DNA from: Succinimonas sp045124755
GTDB lineage: Bacteria; Pseudomonadota; Gammaproteobacteria; Enterobacterales; Succinivibrionaceae
Length of the DNA: 64,000 bases
Strand: one strand, 5' to 3'
Assembly (NCBI RefSeq): GCF_045124755.1
Contig: NZ_JBGVMK010000118.1
Shown: positions 16,272-25,140 of the stretch, piece after piece
Layout: every line of letters begins with the position of its first letter
How positions within the stretch are numbered: position 1 is the stretch's first letter
Notes under the pieces: generated by a model
What the model was told of the DNA's origin: nothing
The model's input: only the letters and a program-made list of their open reading frames with translations
Databases searched by the model: none
Translations under genes and position numbers: made by a program

Positions 16272-16730
16272 TTATTTTATTCTGCCCTTTCTGGACAATT
16301 CTATGGCTTTCAGCTGGGAGATAGCCCGGGACAGCTGAGACAGGGCCTGGGAGTATCCCTTGTCCGGAGTGGCATTGGCAAGCATTTCCTCTGCCTCTCT
16401 CTTTGCCTCAAGAGCCTTGGATTCTTCGATATCCTCGCCTCTCATGGCTGTATCCGCAAGGATGGTCACACTCTTGGGCTGTACCTCCAGCACACCGCCG
16501 CTCACAAAAACAATTTTCTTGTCACCTTCAAGAGTAGTATAGGAAACATTGCCTGAAGGAATGGTGGTGAGCAGAGGACTATGCCCGGGAAGAATGCCAA
16601 GCTCACCCAAAGCTCCTCTTACATGAACACCTGCAACCTGACCGGAAAAAATTCTCTTCTCCGCGCTGACGATCCGGAGATGAATTTCTCTGCGGCCTTT
16701 ATTTTCAGATGACTTGCTGTTGTCTGTCAT
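16272..16730 (-). CDS. atpC: ATP synthase F1 epsilon subunit
   Basis: Epsilon subunit of 152 residues, part of the central stalk of F1 and an inhibitor of ATP hydrolysis. The N-terminal beta-sandwich (residues about 15-100) contains GELGILPGHSPLLTTI and VFVSGGVLEVQPKSVTILADTA; a two-helix C-terminal arm follows. An extra charged N-terminal stretch (MTDNSKSSENKGRRE) makes it slightly longer than E. coli AtpC (139). Last gene of the operon, 10 bp after atpD. Confidence 0.97.
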   Translation of the reverse strand: MTDNSKSSENKGRREIHLRIVSAEKRIFSGQVAGVHVRGALGELGILPGHSPLLTTIPSGNVSYTTLEGDKKIVFVSGGVLEVQPKSVTILADTAMRGEDIEESKALEAKREAEEMLANATPDKGYSQALSQLSRAISQLKAIELSRKGRIK

Positions 16731-16740
16731 AGGTCAGTCC

Positions 16741-18138
16741 TTAAAGCTTCTTGGCGTTCTCAAGCACCTCGTCAATGGAACCTACCATATAGAAAGCCTG
16801 TTCCGGGATGGAGTCGTACTCGCCATCGATAATTCCCTTGAAACCTCTGATGGTCTCCTTCAAAGGCACATACTTGCCCTCGCGTCCGGTGAACACTTCT
16901 GCCACACTGAACGGCTGCGACAGGAATCTTTCGATCTTTCTGGCTCTGGCAACGGTGAGCTTATCATCTTCAGACAGTTCGTCCATGCCCAGAATCGCGA
17001 TAATGTCCTTAAGCTCCTTGTAGCGCTGCAGCACGCTCTGCACCCCGCGTGCGGCTTCATAATGCTCATTGCCGACAATCTGAGGATCCAGCTGTCTTGA
17101 GGTTGAATCCAGAGGATCCACCGCAGGATAAATACCAAGAGCGGCAATCTGTCTGGAAAGAACGATGGTGGCATCCAGATGGGCAAAGGTAGTGGCCGGG
17201 CTGGGGTCTGTCAGGTCGTCTGCCGGAACATAAACAGCCTGAACAGAGGTAATAGACCCCTTGGAGGTGGAAGCAATTCGCTCCTGAAGCATACCCATTT
17301 CTTCAGCAAGTGTCGGCTGGTAGCCTACGGCGGAAGGCATTCTTCCCAAAAGGGCGGATACCTCTGTGCCTGCCAGGGTGTAACGATAAATATTATCTAT
17401 AAACAGCAGCACATCACGTCCCTGATCCCGGAATTTTTCAGCCACGGTAAGTCCGGTAAGAGCTACACGGAGACGGTTCCCCGGAGGCTCGTTCATCTGG
17501 CCGTAGATCATGGATACCTTGTCCAAAACCTTTGACTCCTGCATTTCAAAGTAGAAGTCATTGCCTTCTCTGGTACGCTCGCCCACGCCGGTAAATACTG
17601 ACAGACCAGAATGAGCCTTGGCAATATTGTTTATAAGCTCCATCATGTTCACGGTTTTGCCTACGCCGGCGCCGCCGAACAGACCAACCTTGCCGCCCTT
17701 GGCAAACGGACAGATGAGGTCAATAACCTTAATTCCTGTTTCCAGAAGTTCAGTGGTATTTGACTGATCCTCATAGCTGGGAGCGCTTCTGTGTATTACC
17801 CATTTTTCCTTTTCGCCGATAGGGCCCTTTTCATCAACCGGATCCCCCAGAACATTCATAATGCGTCCCAGAGTTTCTTCTCCTACCGGAATCTTGATAG
17901 CCTCTCCGGTATCAGTAACCCGAGCTCCGCGCGCCAGTCCGTCGGAGGTGCCCATGGTAATGCAGCGTACCAGGCCGCCGCCAATCTGCTGCTGAACCTC
18001 AAGTATCAGCTTCTTGTCACCTTCAACTTCAAGTGCGTTATATACCTTCGGCACCTTGTCATTCGGGAATTCCACATCCACTACAGCACCGATGATTTGA
18101 ACCACCACACCCTGTGCGGCTTTCTGATTGTCAGTCAT
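16741..18138 (-). CDS. atpD: ATP synthase F1 beta subunit
   Basis: Catalytic beta subunit of 465 residues. Walker A is GGAGVGKT (about 155-162); the catalytic GERTREGND Glu, LLFIDNIYRY Walker B and the LLGRMPSAVGYQPTLAEEMG segment are all present. The length is about five residues more than the E. coli protein, at the N-terminus. It sits in the conserved order atpG-atpD-atpC, 26 bp after atpG. Confidence 0.99.
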   Translation of the reverse strand: MTDNQKAAQGVVVQIIGAVVDVEFPNDKVPKVYNALEVEGDKKLILEVQQQIGGGLVRCITMGTSDGLARGARVTDTGEAIKIPVGEETLGRIMNVLGDPVDEKGPIGEKEKWVIHRSAPSYEDQSNTTELLETGIKVIDLICPFAKGGKVGLFGGAGVGKTVNMMELINNIAKAHSGLSVFTGVGERTREGNDFYFEMQESKVLDKVSMIYGQMNEPPGNRLRVALTGLTVAEKFRDQGRDVLLFIDNIYRYTLAGTEVSALLGRMPSAVGYQPTLAEEMGMLQERIASTSKGSITSVQAVYVPADDLTDPSPATTFAHLDATIVLSRQIAALGIYPAVDPLDSTSRQLDPQIVGNEHYEAARGVQSVLQRYKELKDIIAILGMDELSEDDKLTVARARKIERFLSQPFSVAEVFTGREGKYVPLKETIRGFKGIIDGEYDSIPEQAFYMVGSIDEVLENAKKL

Positions 18139-18164
18139 GTGTACCTTCTAAAAATTAACGTTAT

Positions 18165-19028
18165 CTATACTGCAGCGGCCCCGGAAACTATTTCAGTAAT
18201 TTCCTGAGTAATACCGGCCTGCCGGGCTTTGTTATAAACAAGCTGTAAATCCGAAACCAGACCGTCAGCGTTTTCGGTAGCGGCCTTCATGGCCACCATG
18301 CGAGCGGACTGTTCAGATGCCAGATTTTCGACAACTCCCTGGTATACCATGGCTTCTATATATCTCTTGAAAATCTGATCCAGTATGTTCTTTGCATCAG
18401 GTTCATAGATATAGTCCCAGCTGTCTCTTTTAACAGTGGTTTTCTCAGCCTCGGTAATGGGAAGAAGCTGTTCGATAATCGGTGTTTGCACCATGGTATT
18501 AACAAAACGGTTGTAAACCAGACAAAGCTTGTCAATCTCGTGGTTGTCAAAAGCCTGAAGCATCAGTCTCACAGAACCGATAAGACTTTCAACTGAAGGA
18601 TTGTCCCCCATGCCTGAAGCATGAGCCAGGGTTTTCACCCCCACGTGGCTGAAAAAGCCAATCCCCTTGCTGCCGATTACCGCTATCGAACTTTTAATGC
18701 CTTTTTCATCATCTTTTTTTATCTGATTAAGCACCAGCTTGAAAAGATTAATGTTAAGGCCGCCGCACAGTCCGCGATCCGTAGAAACGATGATGTATCC
18801 GACATTCTTAACCGGACGGGACTTAGCATAAGGATGCCTGTACTCCAGATGCCCCAGAGCAATGTGCCCGATAAGAGTGCGCATGGTCTCTGCATACGGA
18901 CGGCTTTGAATCATCTTGTCCTGGGCCTTCCGCATTTTTGATGCCGCCACCATCTGCATGGCTTTGGTAATCTTCTGGGTGCTCTTTACACTGGCGATCT
19001 TAGTTCGAATTTCCTTGGTGCCTGCCAT
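18165..19028 (-). CDS. atpG: ATP synthase F1 gamma subunit
   Basis: Central-stalk gamma subunit of 287 residues, coupling rotation of the c-ring to catalysis in the beta subunits. The N-terminal helix has the signature IRTKIASVKSTQKITKAMQMVAASKMRKAQ, split here as two conserved blocks, and the C-terminal helix ends RQAGITQEITEIVSGAAAV. STDRGLCGGLN is the conserved Rossmann-like strand. Length equals the E. coli protein. In operon order between atpA and atpD. Confidence 0.98.
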   Translation of the reverse strand: MAGTKEIRTKIASVKSTQKITKAMQMVAASKMRKAQDKMIQSRPYAETMRTLIGHIALGHLEYRHPYAKSRPVKNVGYIIVSTDRGLCGGLNINLFKLVLNQIKKDDEKGIKSSIAVIGSKGIGFFSHVGVKTLAHASGMGDNPSVESLIGSVRLMLQAFDNHEIDKLCLVYNRFVNTMVQTPIIEQLLPITEAEKTTVKRDSWDYIYEPDAKNILDQIFKRYIEAMVYQGVVENLASEQSARMVAMKAATENADGLVSDLQLVYNKARQAGITQEITEIVSGAAAV

Positions 19029-19050
19029 ATTCGCTCCTCATGCAGAAATA

Positions 19051-20592
19051 TCAGAATTTCTGAGTTTCCTTGAATTTGGTGAGCAAATCAGCAAGCTTTC
19101 CTACAACATCATCGTTGTAGACAGGATTCTCTTCGATGCTTTTCATAAGATCAGCAAACTCAGTCTGCGCATAGTGCAAAAGAGAACTCTCAAAGCTGGC
19201 CACCTTCTTCAGTTCAACATCCTCCAGGAAGCCTCTTTCCACGGCAAACAGAAGCAGGGCCTGTTCCGCTACCGTCAGCGGAGCATATTGCTTCTGCTTC
19301 ATAAGCTCAGTTACCTTCTCGCCGTGATTAAGCTGCTTTCTGGTAGCTTCATCAAGATCTGAAGAAAACTGGGAGAACGCTGCCAGCTCACGGTACTGCG
19401 CCAGAGCTGTTCTGATACCGCCGGAAAGCTTTTTGATAATCTTGGTCTGAGCGGCGCCGCCTACACGGGATACAGAAATACCAGGATCCACCGCCGGTCT
19501 GATACCGGCATTAAAGGACTGGGTCGTCAGGAAGATCTGGCCGTCTGTAATTGAAATCACATTGGTAGGCACAAATGCTGACACGTCTCCCGCCTGGGTT
19601 TCAATAATAGGCAGGGCGGTAAGAGAACCTGTCTTTCCTTTTATTTTTCCCTGAGTGATGGATTCGATGTACTCGGCGCTGACACGAGACGCTCTTTCCA
19701 GAAGACGGGAATGCAGATAGAACACGTCTCCGGGGAAAGCCTCACGCCCAGGCGGACGGCGCAGCAAAAGGGAAATCTGGCGATAAGCAACAGCGTGCTT
19801 GGAAAGATCATCGTAAACAATCAGAGCATCCTCGCCGTGATCTCTGAAGTACTCGCCCATGGCGCAGCCGGCATAAGGAGCCATGTACTGCAGCGCTGCG
19901 GTATCAGAAGCGGATGCCACTACCACGATGGTATTCTTAAGAGCGTCATGCTCTTCCAGCTTGCGTACCACATTGGCTATAGTTGAAGCTTTCTGACCGA
20001 TGGCAACATAGATGCATTTAACGCCATAATTCTTCTGGTTGATGATGGTATCTATGGCCAGAGCGGTTTTGCCCACCTGACGATCCCCGATGATAAGCTC
20101 GCGCTGGCCACGTCCAATGGGAATCATGGAATCGACGGACTTATAACCTGTCTGAATGGGCTGATCCACCTTATAGCGAGCAATAACGCCCGGGGCAATA
20201 ACATCTACCGGAGCAAAACCGTCATTGCTCACCGCGCCCTTGCCGTCAACCGGATTGCCCAGGGTATCAACTACCCGTCCCAGAAGACCGGGACCTACCG
20301 GAACCTGAAGAATCTTGCCTGTGCATCTGACCTTCATTCCTTCGGTCAGATCACCGGAAGGCCCCAGCACAATCGCTCCCACGGAATCACGCTCAAGATT
20401 GAGTGCGAGACCATATCGGTTTCCCGGAATTTCAATCATTTCACCGGACATTACACCGCTTAAACCGTGAATACGAACAATGCCATCGGAGACAGATACA
20501 ATGGTACCTTCATCCTTGCTTTCGGCAGACACGGAAAATTGAGAGATCCTCTGTTTGATAAGATCTACAATTTCGGTTGAATTTAACTGCAT
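19051..20592 (-). CDS. atpA: ATP synthase F1 alpha subunit
   Basis: Non-catalytic nucleotide-binding alpha subunit of 513 residues, the usual length. Walker A is GDRQVGKTA (about 169-177), the hinge with LLRRPPGREAFPGDVFYLHSRLLERA is intact, and SVSRVGGAAQTKIIK is conserved. In operon order 15 bp after atpH and 22 bp before atpG. Confidence 0.99.
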   Translation of the reverse strand: MQLNSTEIVDLIKQRISQFSVSAESKDEGTIVSVSDGIVRIHGLSGVMSGEMIEIPGNRYGLALNLERDSVGAIVLGPSGDLTEGMKVRCTGKILQVPVGPGLLGRVVDTLGNPVDGKGAVSNDGFAPVDVIAPGVIARYKVDQPIQTGYKSVDSMIPIGRGQRELIIGDRQVGKTALAIDTIINQKNYGVKCIYVAIGQKASTIANVVRKLEEHDALKNTIVVVASASDTAALQYMAPYAGCAMGEYFRDHGEDALIVYDDLSKHAVAYRQISLLLRRPPGREAFPGDVFYLHSRLLERASRVSAEYIESITQGKIKGKTGSLTALPIIETQAGDVSAFVPTNVISITDGQIFLTTQSFNAGIRPAVDPGISVSRVGGAAQTKIIKKLSGGIRTALAQYRELAAFSQFSSDLDEATRKQLNHGEKVTELMKQKQYAPLTVAEQALLLFAVERGFLEDVELKKVASFESSLLHYAQTEFADLMKSIEENPVYNDDVVGKLADLLTKFKETQKF

Positions 20593-20607
20593 ATGATATT
20601 CCCTAGT

Positions 20608-21141
20608 TTACGAACCAAGCGAAACAATCAGTCTGTTGAGACGTGTACGTATGCTGGCATCAAAAACCTGATCCTTAACCTTCACCGTAAAACCAGCCAT
20701 CAAAGAAGGATCTGTTACTGTTTGTATCCTGACCGAGGACACACCGAATTTCTTCTGAACCTTTTCCTTTATGGACGCAAGAACATCCTCGGAGAGAGGT
20801 CTCGCTGATGTTACAACAGCGCTGAGCGAATCTTTTTTGTCATCGGAATAATTCTGATACTCGGAAAGAATGTGCGGAACAAGCTTAAGTCTTTTATTTT
20901 CGAGAAGGAGCCTGAAAAAATTGGTCTGCTTCTCATCCATAAACTCCTTAAGAATCCCCGAAGCGTACTTTACAGTGTCCTCAGCGGCGCCAACCTCAGC
21001 TTTTTCAGTGATATCCGAATATTTAACCAATGCCGCAAGGGCGGTAAGGTAACCCAGCCATGAATCAAGAGCATTATTTTCATCGGCATAGGAAAATGCC
21101 GCTCTTGCATAAGGTCTGGCCACTGTTAAATCATCAGCCAT
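20608..21141 (-). CDS. atpH: ATP synthase F1 delta subunit
   Basis: Peripheral-stalk delta subunit of 177 residues linking F1 to the b subunits. The N-terminal helical domain begins with ARPYARAAFSYA, and the C-terminal half has the family motif of a beta hairpin ending SLMAGFTVKVKDQVFDASIRTRLNRL. Length matches E. coli AtpH (177). It lies 8 bp after atpF. Confidence 0.97.
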   Translation of the reverse strand: MADDLTVARPYARAAFSYADENNALDSWLGYLTALAALVKYSDITEKAEVGAAEDTVKYASGILKEFMDEKQTNFFRLLLENKRLKLVPHILSEYQNYSDDKKDSLSAVVTSARPLSEDVLASIKEKVQKKFGVSSVRIQTVTDPSLMAGFTVKVKDQVFDASIRTRLNRLIVSLGS

Positions 21142-21149
21142 AAAAATCC

Positions 21150-21620
21150 TCAGAAATTCTTCAGCGCGTCGTTAATCAATGCCTCGTCTGACTTGGAATC
21201 CAGCTTCTGTCCTAAAATCTGCTCGGCGCCTGCGGTGGCCAGCTGGGCAATCTGCTTGCGAAGCTCCTCTCTGGCTTTATTCTGAGCTGTCTGAATGTCA
21301 GCCTCAGCGGACTTAACGATCCGAGATTTTTCAGCCTTTGCTTCCTGCTGAGCAGAATCAATCAGCTTAGATCTCTGGTTTTCAGCCTGTTCAACAATTT
21401 CCTGAGCCTTGTCTTTGGCCTCGGAAATGATTTTTTCGGCATTGTCCTGAGCAAGAGCAACACTCTGTCTGGCCTTGGCGGCATCATCAAGACTTTTCTT
21501 AATTTCGTTCTGACGATCAGTGATAGCCTTCATCAGAAGCGGCCAGATCCAGAACATACAGATGAAAGTGAATATTAAAAACGCTATCATCTGTATCAAA
21601 AAAGTTATATTGAAACTCAC
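21150..21620 (-). CDS. atpF: ATP synthase F0 b subunit
   Basis: Peripheral-stalk b subunit. I set the start at the GTG at 21620 because AGGGG lies 7 bases upstream and the protein then begins (V/M)SFNITFLIQMIAF and is 156 residues long, as in E. coli. An open frame extends 60 bp further but overlaps atpE and adds unrelated sequence. One N-terminal membrane helix (about 5-26) is followed by a long Ala/Glu/Lys/Gln coiled coil that dimerises and reaches F1. Confidence 0.96.
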   Translation of the reverse strand: MSFNITFLIQMIAFLIFTFICMFWIWPLLMKAITDRQNEIKKSLDDAAKARQSVALAQDNAEKIISEAKDKAQEIVEQAENQRSKLIDSAQQEAKAEKSRIVKSAEADIQTAQNKAREELRKQIAQLATAGAEQILGQKLDSKSDEALINDALKNF

Positions 21621-21639
21621 AATACAACCCCTTTTGCCA

Positions 21640-21870
21640 CTATACGGCGAACAGCAGGTAAAGTCCCAGACCGATGCCAATCATAGGAATGGCGTCCACC
21701 AGACCCATTACGATAAAAAAGTTAATGCGCAGGGTGTTAATATAGTCAGGCTGGCGGGCTGCGCCTTCCAGAAACTTGCCGCCGAGAATGCCGATGCCGA
21801 TAGCGCCGCCGATAGCAGCAAGCCCCATCATGATGCCGGCTGAAAGATATGCAACAGCTTGAAGATCCAT
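21640..21870 (-). CDS. atpE: ATP synthase F0 c subunit
   Basis: Proteolipid ring subunit of 76 residues with two membrane helices. Start at the ATG at 21870, placed 6 bases after AAAGGAG; an in-frame TTG 18 bp upstream is less likely. GIGILGGKFLEGAARQPD marks the polar loop and GLVDAIPMI carries the ion-binding Asp. Lack of the Glu/Ser/Thr set of sodium-binding c subunits suggests a proton-driven enzyme. Confidence 0.97.
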   Translation of the reverse strand: MDLQAVAYLSAGIMMGLAAIGGAIGIGILGGKFLEGAARQPDYINTLRINFFIVMGLVDAIPMIGIGLGLYLLFAV

Positions 21871-21891
21871 AAATAACTCCTTTGTCAAAAA

Positions 21892-22965
21892 TTACTCATC
21901 CTTGGTACTGGCCAATGACAGATAAACGATGGTAAGTACCATAAAAATGAAAGCCTGCAGGGTGATAATCAGAATATGGAACAACGCCCATACAACGTCC
22001 ACCAGACCTCCCAGAAAACCGCCGAGAGGGACGGGGCCTATGAGCACTGTAAACAGCACTGTTATCAAAATGAAGATGATTTCGCCGGCGTACATATTCC
22101 CGAAAAGTCGCAGGCCCAGCGATATAGGCTTCGATAACAGGGACACAATCTCGAGACACATGTTCACGGGAACCATGAAAACGGAATCAAAGGGATGCCG
22201 GGTATAGTCTTTAACAAAGCCCGTAATCCCTTTGTACTTTATGCCGTAAATAATAATCAGCAGGAATACGGAGCACGACATGGCCAGAGTGATGTTTACG
22301 TCAGCAGAAGGCACCAGACGCAGATACGGCACTCCGATGTAAGAGCAAATCTGAGGAATCAGATCCACTGGAATAAGATCCAGAAGGTTCATCAGAAATA
22401 CCCACATGAAGACAGTAAGCGAAAGCGGAGCAATCAGTTTATTCTTTACTGAAAACATGCTTTCCACGGTGTCATTGACGAAAGTTATCACCATCTCAAT
22501 GGCGCAGAGAAATTTATTGGGGATTTTGCTCTTAGCAGACAGACGCACCGCCGCGCCGAACAGAGCCAGAAAAACAAACCCCATGACAATGGATATCAGC
22601 GTGGAATCTATGTTTATCACCGTAGGGCTGAAAATCGGTTCTTTGGTACCATGCTCCATAACGGGAATGCACTTTCCGGATCCCAGATCCGAATATTTGC
22701 AGTCAGTTGCATGGAATTTTATCAGGCACTGTTCCTCTGTTGCCGGACTGGCCATGCATTTGCTCGTCATGCCATCGCCACACAGACATTCATTGAAATC
22801 GTAAACGCTGTCAACCTTTTTGCTATGAAGAACATTTCCCGTGCTCAGATCAATCTGCAAAAAGTTCAAATGGTGCGTTATATACTCCTTGGTATCAAAC
22901 CCCGGAGATGTAAAAAGGGAACCCTGCTGTTCCTCCTGGGGATTGTTTTGTATATCATCAGCCAT
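21892..22965 (-). CDS. atpB: ATP synthase F0 a subunit with Cys-rich N-terminal insertion
   Basis: Proton-channel a subunit. From residue about 116 on (NIDSTLISIV onward) it follows the E. coli protein closely through the membrane helices, including the essential Arg286 in LGLRLFGNMYAGE and the C-terminal FHILIITLQAFIFMVL. The protein is 357 residues against 271 in E. coli. The extra length is mainly one insertion of about 70 residues (about 44-115) between the short N-terminal HHLNFLQIDL segment and the first membrane helix. It holds six cysteines (60, 62, 70, 80, 89, 99) with Gly, Ser and Lys. Because the N-terminus of subunit a faces the periplasm, the insertion should lie there and may be disulfide-bonded. 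A smaller insertion precedes the last helices. Operon order is normal. Confidence 0.97.
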   Translation of the reverse strand: MADDIQNNPQEEQQGSLFTSPGFDTKEYITHHLNFLQIDLSTGNVLHSKKVDSVYDFNECLCGDGMTSKCMASPATEEQCLIKFHATDCKYSDLGSGKCIPVMEHGTKEPIFSPTVINIDSTLISIVMGFVFLALFGAAVRLSAKSKIPNKFLCAIEMVITFVNDTVESMFSVKNKLIAPLSLTVFMWVFLMNLLDLIPVDLIPQICSYIGVPYLRLVPSADVNITLAMSCSVFLLIIIYGIKYKGITGFVKDYTRHPFDSVFMVPVNMCLEIVSLLSKPISLGLRLFGNMYAGEIIFILITVLFTVLIGPVPLGGFLGGLVDVVWALFHILIITLQAFIFMVLTIVYLSLASTKDE

Positions 22966-22980
22966 AGATCAAACCCTGAT

Positions 22981-23385
22981 TCACCGACAGCTTTTTCTGA
23001 CAAATGCCACAAAAAGAGCAAACACTTCCGCCACAATAGCAGTAAAGAAAACAAATAACGTTAATGAAACAAATTTCAGGCATACAGACACCAGCGCCGC
23101 AAACAGAACTAACTTTATAAGCTTGCCCAGCATCATTTCCGCAAAAATCACCGGAGCGCTAATCTTTCTGTGATTTATGGAAGCCATGTATAGATAAGCA
23201 ACCTCCGGAAGCAGAACGGCGCATCCGCCAAGAAAACCTGAATAAAAAGCCTTGGCCGCCAGAAAGGAACTTCCGGTGCATATTCTGAGTATAACCGGCC
23301 AGACACTCAGCTGCACCAGAAAGGAGAAAGCCATAATATGTATTATCTGGGTCTTCATCTCCGGCACTGAGCCGACCTGTTTCAT
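22981..23385 (-). CDS. atpI: ATP synthase subunit I (assembly/accessory protein)
   Basis: Small membrane protein of 134 residues with about four hydrophobic segments, at the first position of the atp operon, 15 bp before atpB. AtpI family members assist c-ring assembly and are poorly conserved; recognition here rests on the GGCAVLLPEVAYLYMA-type second-helix region, size, topology and position. Upstream lies a plausible promoter. Confidence 0.85.
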   Translation of the reverse strand: MKQVGSVPEMKTQIIHIMAFSFLVQLSVWPVILRICTGSSFLAAKAFYSGFLGGCAVLLPEVAYLYMASINHRKISAPVIFAEMMLGKLIKLVLFAALVSVCLKFVSLTLFVFFTAIVAEVFALFVAFVRKSCR

Positions 23386-23405
23386 ATACGCGTAACCTGT
23401 CTATT

Positions 23406-23433
23406 ATTTTAACCGCTTTGATGTATTTGTAAA
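23406..23433 (-). promoter_or_regulatory. candidate promoter of the atp operon
   Basis: On the - strand TTTACA (23428-23433) and TAAAAT (23406-23411) are separated by 16 bp and end 21 bp before the atpI start. The position and spacing fit a sigma-70 promoter; the hexamers each differ from consensus by one or two bases. Confidence 0.45.
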
Positions 23434-23463
23434 TTTATTGGATCCTTGTTGAAAAATCAACAA

Positions 23464-24324
23464 TCAGAGCTCCAGAAGATCCTTAATTTTTTGCAATTCG
23501 TCAATATTTGAGTAACTTAATATCAATCTTCCACGGTTTTTGCCAGAACTTACACATTTTACATTGTAATCGGCAAGCTTATTTGACACAGTTTCCTGAA
23601 AACTCTCAAAAACAGGATCCTCTTTAGGTGTCTTTTCTTTTTTCGGAGAAATGATGGATTTCACAAAATCTTCAGTTTTTCGCACTGACATTTCTTTCTG
23701 AATGACCGTAATGGCGGCAGATTCCTGTTTTTCCGGATCCGAAATAGCCAAAAGAGCCTTTGCATGTCCGGCAGTGAGATCTCCGTTAATCAGAAATGAC
23801 TTAACCTTTTCGGAAAGATCGTTGAGACGAAGGATATTGGTAACCCCTGAACGGGATTTGCCAACGGTTTTGGCCAGTTCCTCATCGGTGCAGGAGAGAT
23901 TTTTCTTAAGCTTCTCCAGGCCTTGAGCCTCTTCAATGGGGTTAAGGTTCTCACGCTGCAGATTCTCAATCAGCGCTATAAGCATGGCATCTCTGTCTGA
24001 AACGTTCCTTACAATGCAGGGCACCTGGGACAGTCCGGCAATTTTAGCGGCCTGCCATCTTCTTTCACCGGCCAGTATTTCATACTGCCCGTTTCCCAGG
24101 GACCTTACAGCAATGGGCTGAATAATCCCCTGAGATTTTATTGATTCGGCAAGCTCAGTAACCGAATCAGGATCAATTTCTGCCCGAGGCTGAAACTTCC
24201 CTCTTTGCAAACAGGAAATATCAATGTTTCTGAGTCCGTCTGAAGCATCAGACAGGCTGTTAGATGATGAAGATGCGTTATGCTGCAGTAACGCATCAAG
24301 ACCGCGTCGACCAAGTCCGGCCAT
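23464..24324 (-). CDS. parB: chromosome partitioning protein ParB (parS-binding CTPase)
   Basis: DNA-binding protein of 286 residues that loads at parS sites, spreads as a clamp using CTP and is moved by ParA. Start at the ATG at 24324, after GGAGG. MAGLGRRGLDALL is the conserved N-terminal ParA-contact peptide. The CTP-binding ParB/Srx domain (about 40-130) contains QPRAEIDPDSVTELAESI and GERRWQAAK. The helix-turn-helix region (about 140-210) contains GKSRSGVTNILRLN and GHAKALLAI. A C-terminal dimerisation domain follows. Pairs with parA, 21 bp upstream. Its likely targets in this window are the palindromes at 40.3-41.3 kb. Confidence 0.97.
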   Translation of the reverse strand: MAGLGRRGLDALLQHNASSSSNSLSDASDGLRNIDISCLQRGKFQPRAEIDPDSVTELAESIKSQGIIQPIAVRSLGNGQYEILAGERRWQAAKIAGLSQVPCIVRNVSDRDAMLIALIENLQRENLNPIEEAQGLEKLKKNLSCTDEELAKTVGKSRSGVTNILRLNDLSEKVKSFLINGDLTAGHAKALLAISDPEKQESAAITVIQKEMSVRKTEDFVKSIISPKKEKTPKEDPVFESFQETVSNKLADYNVKCVSSGKNRGRLILSYSNIDELQKIKDLLEL

Positions 24325-24345
24325 ATCCCCTCCGATTATCAAAAT

Positions 24346-25134
24346 TTATTGTTCAGCCTGTTCCGATTCCTCGTCATCCTGCATTCTGAGAATCTCGCCG
24401 GCCAGCGCCAGATAGGCCCTTGCCCCCAGAGAGCTTTTGTCATAATAGTAAACCGGTTTACCGTAGCTTGGAGATTCTGCCAGTCTCACGTTTCTCGGAA
24501 TGATAGTCTGATAAACAGAGCCTTTAAAGTTCTCCTTAAGATTGTCAGATACATCTGAGGCGAGTTTTGCTCTTTTGTCAAACATGGTGCGCAGAATCCC
24601 CTCGATTCTGAGCCTAGGGTTCAGATTATCCTTGATCTGTCTGACGGTATCCATAAGATCCGTCAGACCTTCCATGGCAAAGTACTCGCACTGCATGGGG
24701 ACTATAACCGAATCCGCCGCGCAAAGAGCGTTTACAGTAAGCAGGTTTAATGCCGGAGGACAGTCAATGAAAATAAAATCATAATTGTCTCTTATTGCTT
24801 CCAGCGCGTTTTTAAGCCGGTTTTCTCTGGCAAAAAAATTCATCAGTCTGACACCGGCTGCGGTTAAATCAGAATTTCCGGGCAGGATGTCATAACCGCC
24901 GGTTTCGCTATGGAGAATGACCTCGCTTGCCGGGGTTCCGTCAATAATCACATCATATATGCTTTTTTTAAGATCAAACTTGCTTATCCCGCTGGCCATG
25001 GTGGCATTTCCCTGCGGATCCATATCGGCAATCAGCACCTTTTTCTGCGTTGCCAGGGAGGCTGCCAGATTTATGCATGTGGTGGTCTTTCCAACGCCGC
25101 CTTTTTGATTTGCAAGTGCAATTATTTTACTCAC
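24346..25134 (-). CDS. parA: chromosome partitioning ATPase ParA (Soj)
   Basis: ATPase of 262 residues that forms a nucleoid-bound gradient and pulls ParB-parS complexes apart. The deviant Walker A motif KGGVGKTTTCINLA lies at 10-23, the A' motif DMDPQGNAT at about 38-46, and the Walker B region is FIDCPPALNLLTVNAL. The short N-terminus without a helix-turn-helix marks the chromosomal (type Ib/Soj) class rather than plasmid SopA/ParA. The start is GTG at 25134. Co-transcribed with rsmG (6 bp) and parB. Confidence 0.98.
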   Translation of the reverse strand: MSKIIALANQKGGVGKTTTCINLAASLATQKKVLIADMDPQGNATMASGISKFDLKKSIYDVIIDGTPASEVILHSETGGYDILPGNSDLTAAGVRLMNFFARENRLKNALEAIRDNYDFIFIDCPPALNLLTVNALCAADSVIVPMQCEYFAMEGLTDLMDTVRQIKDNLNPRLRIEGILRTMFDKRAKLASDVSDNLKENFKGSVYQTIIPRNVRLAESPSYGKPVYYYDKSSLGARAYLALAGEILRMQDDEESEQAEQ

Positions 25135-25140
25135 TTTTAA

